This document shows positions 13,024 through 14,210 of a DNA stretch of 14,210 nucleotides, piece by piece; positions within the stretch are counted from its first letter, which is position 1, and every line of letters starts with the position of its first letter. The stretch lies in NCBI GenBank assembly GCA_040901495.1, contig JBBDYO010000071.1, positions 1 through 14,210 on the forward strand, written 5' to 3'. Made by a program: the position numbers and the translations under genes. The notes under the pieces are model-generated. The model searched no databases and was not told the origin of the DNA. It saw nothing but the letters and a program-made list of their open reading frames with translations. Origin of the DNA: VRUE01 sp040901495. Its GTDB lineage: Bacteria > Actinomycetota > Thermoleophilia > Solirubrobacterales > 70-9.

Positions 13024-14164
13024 CCGGGTCACTGCGGTCGCAGTGACATGGGTGCCTCGCCGGGCCGCGGTCAGCGCGGTTGCGGGACTCGCTCTGCTCA
13101 TTCTTCCTGTCCTCCCTGCGGCTCCTGCCCAGGCGATCTCGCTCGTCCCGCCCAAGCCGAACGTCTTCTTCGGCGTCAGCGATCGCGGCACGACAGCCGA
13201 GTTCAACGAGTTCGCGGCCCTGGTCGGCAAGCACCCAGCGCTGCTGCAGACCTTCCATCCGTGGGGCAACAGCCTCAACGCCGCCTACGAACGCTGGCGT
13301 GAAACGGGCACCCGGCCAATCCTCCACATCTCAACCGCCAACGATCAGACCCTGGCGGAGATGATCACACCGCAGCAGATAGCGCTCGGCGGCGGCGACA
13401 ACTACCTGCTGCAGCTCAACGACTTCTTCTACAAGCGCGGCCTGCCGGCCTACATTCGCCCGCTCGGGGAGCCCAACCGCTGCCTCAACGCCTGGTCCGC
13501 GGTCAACTGCGACGGGACGCAGAAAGGCGGCGAACACACGGCCGGCTGGTACAAGCAGGCCTTCCGCCGAATCGTCGCGATCGTGCGCGGCGGTCAGACC
13601 CTGGAAGGGATCAACACGACCCTGGCGGAAATCGGATTGCCGCCGCTGAACCGCACCAAAGGGCCAAACCCGACGAGCCTGCCAGCGGCTCCGGTGAGCA
13701 TTATCTGGAGCCCGCTGCCGGGCGGCTCGCCACGGGTAAAAGGCAACTTCCCCGGCAACTACTGGCCGGGGTCCCCCTGGGTCGATTGGGCCGCAACCGA
13801 CTTCTACTCGCAGTATCCGGTCTGGAAAGACCTCAACCGCTTCTACGCCGGCAAACAGTGGAAGGGCAAGCCGATCGCGATCGCCGAGTGGGCGGTCCAC
13901 CAGGTCGACGAACCGCGCTTCGTAAAGCAGCTCGTTGCCTGGGTGGTGAAGCGGCCGCGGGTGCGAATGCTCGTCTACTACCGCGGCTTCGGCGAAACCG
14001 GCAACCAGTACGCGCTCGGCCCCTATCCGCGGACGACGAACACGCTTCGCCTCAAGATCCGCCGCCCGAACTTCCTCGAATACGCCGACTACAACGCCGG
14101 CACCCTCCCCCCACTGCCCCCGAAAACCCCAGCCCCCGCCCCGGCCCCAACCCCCGCCCCATAA
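13004..14164 (+). CDS. Secreted glycoside hydrolase-like protein (GH26/beta-mannanase-like barrel)
   Basis: The 386-aa product has an Arg-rich start, a hydrophobic segment (about 21-38) and likely signal cleavage after APAQA (44). The mature part looks like a TIM-barrel glycosidase of the GH26 or related clan: LQTFHPWGNS, RPILHISTA, then YIRPLGEPNR with E156 at the position of the acid/base Glu after strand 4, IIWSPLPGG, WAATDFYSQYPVW, and IAIAEWAV with E295 as the candidate nucleophile after strand 7. The family assignment rests on these two Glu contexts; polysaccharide target unknown. A Pro/Ala tail (PPLPPKTPAPAPAPTPAP) ends the protein without an anchor. The ATG at 13004 has AGGAGG seven bases upstream (12991-12996) within the end of the SDR gene, which it overlaps by 20 bases. 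The pairing of a cytosolic SDR protein with an exported hydrolase is unexplained. Confidence 0.85.
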   Translation: MSWRRASRVTAVAVTWVPRRAAVSAVAGLALLILPVLPAAPAQAISLVPPKPNVFFGVSDRGTTAEFNEFAALVGKHPALLQTFHPWGNSLNAAYERWRETGTRPILHISTANDQTLAEMITPQQIALGGGDNYLLQLNDFFYKRGLPAYIRPLGEPNRCLNAWSAVNCDGTQKGGEHTAGWYKQAFRRIVAIVRGGQTLEGINTTLAEIGLPPLNRTKGPNPTSLPAAPVSIIWSPLPGGSPRVKGNFPGNYWPGSPWVDWAATDFYSQYPVWKDLNRFYAGKQWKGKPIAIAEWAVHQVDEPRFVKQLVAWVVKRPRVRMLVYYRGFGETGNQYALGPYPRTTNTLRLKIRRPNFLEYADYNAGTLPPLPPKTPAPAPAPTPAP

Positions 14165-14193
14165 CTGCCGCTCAGCCACCGACCTAGTTCTTC

Positions 14194-14210
14194 GCCGACG
14201 GGCCGATATG
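14194..14210. repeat. Second, truncated copy of the 6025-6069 hairpin arm
   Basis: GCCGACGGGCCGATATG matches 6023-6039 at 16 of 17 positions and runs to the last base of the window. It lies 30 bases after the stop of the secreted hydrolase gene, again at a 3' gene end. Whether the second arm follows cannot be seen. Confidence 0.6.

Noticed and set aside
12016..13278. 420-aa minus-strand open frame opposite the SDR and hydrolase genes
   Set aside because: Composition is Gln/Arg/Gly/His-rich as expected from reverse reading of high-GC codons; the plus-strand genes have clear motifs.
1..14210. CRISPR array, insertion sequence, phage integration site
   Set aside because: No regularly spaced repeats with unique spacers, no transposase or integrase motif and no duplicated tRNA 3' end beside tRNA-Ser were found.

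Overview
High-GC bacterial chromosome segment with dense, short-spaced genes and GTG/TTG start candidates. The actinobacterial-type 7Fe ferredoxin, the Mrp ATPase without the usual C-terminal CxxC, and the Arg/Ala/Gly-rich secreted beta-sandwich protein suggest an Actinomycetota member, plausibly class Thermoleophilia (Solirubrobacterales-like). The taxon is an inference from protein style; no ribosomal gene is present.

Layout. 1-1605 (minus): an 84-aa protein of unknown function, preceded by a fold-type III PLP enzyme of the D-threonine aldolase/alanine racemase group. 1655-3898 (plus): tRNA-Ser(GCT), a two-TM potassium channel and a 14-TM DHA2-type MFS exporter. 3960-8341 (minus): a large secreted beta-sandwich protein, a cyclophilin peptidyl-prolyl isomerase and a carotenoid oxygenase, read in that order, with marked hairpins in both gaps. 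8342-8536: a short divergent region with a 17-nt sequence repeated three times. 8537-9703 (plus): Mrp/NBP35 ATPase, ending 3 bases from the next convergent gene. 9707-11492 (minus): an overlapping pair, a GAF/HD-GYP protein followed by a stand-alone cobalamin-binding protein. 11671-11940 (minus): ferredoxin. 12145-14164 (plus): an overlapping pair, an atypical SDR protein and a secreted glycoside-hydrolase-like protein. No insertion sequence, phage gene or CRISPR array was seen, and no stretch over 300 bases lacks a gene.

The most notable system is the 9707-11492 pair. The small protein carries both signatures of CarH-type light-sensing B12 domains (W-x9-EH and E-x-H-x-x-G) but has no DNA-binding domain. 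It is translationally coupled to a GAF/HD-GYP protein with the full metal-binding and GYP motif set. The simplest reading is a split, light- or cobalamin-responsive module acting on cyclic-di-GMP turnover. The purple-bacterial protein AerR is a precedent for a B12 photosensor without its own DNA-binding domain acting through a partner. A carotenoid oxygenase lies about 4 kb away, but nothing in the sequence links the two.

Smaller-scale signals: an intergenic 19-bp hairpin whose left arm recurs at the last bases of the window; a hairpin that would bury the best Shine-Dalgarno sequence of the carotenoid oxygenase; and 3'-end duplications that repeat the stop codon in frame for the PLP enzyme and the ferredoxin.
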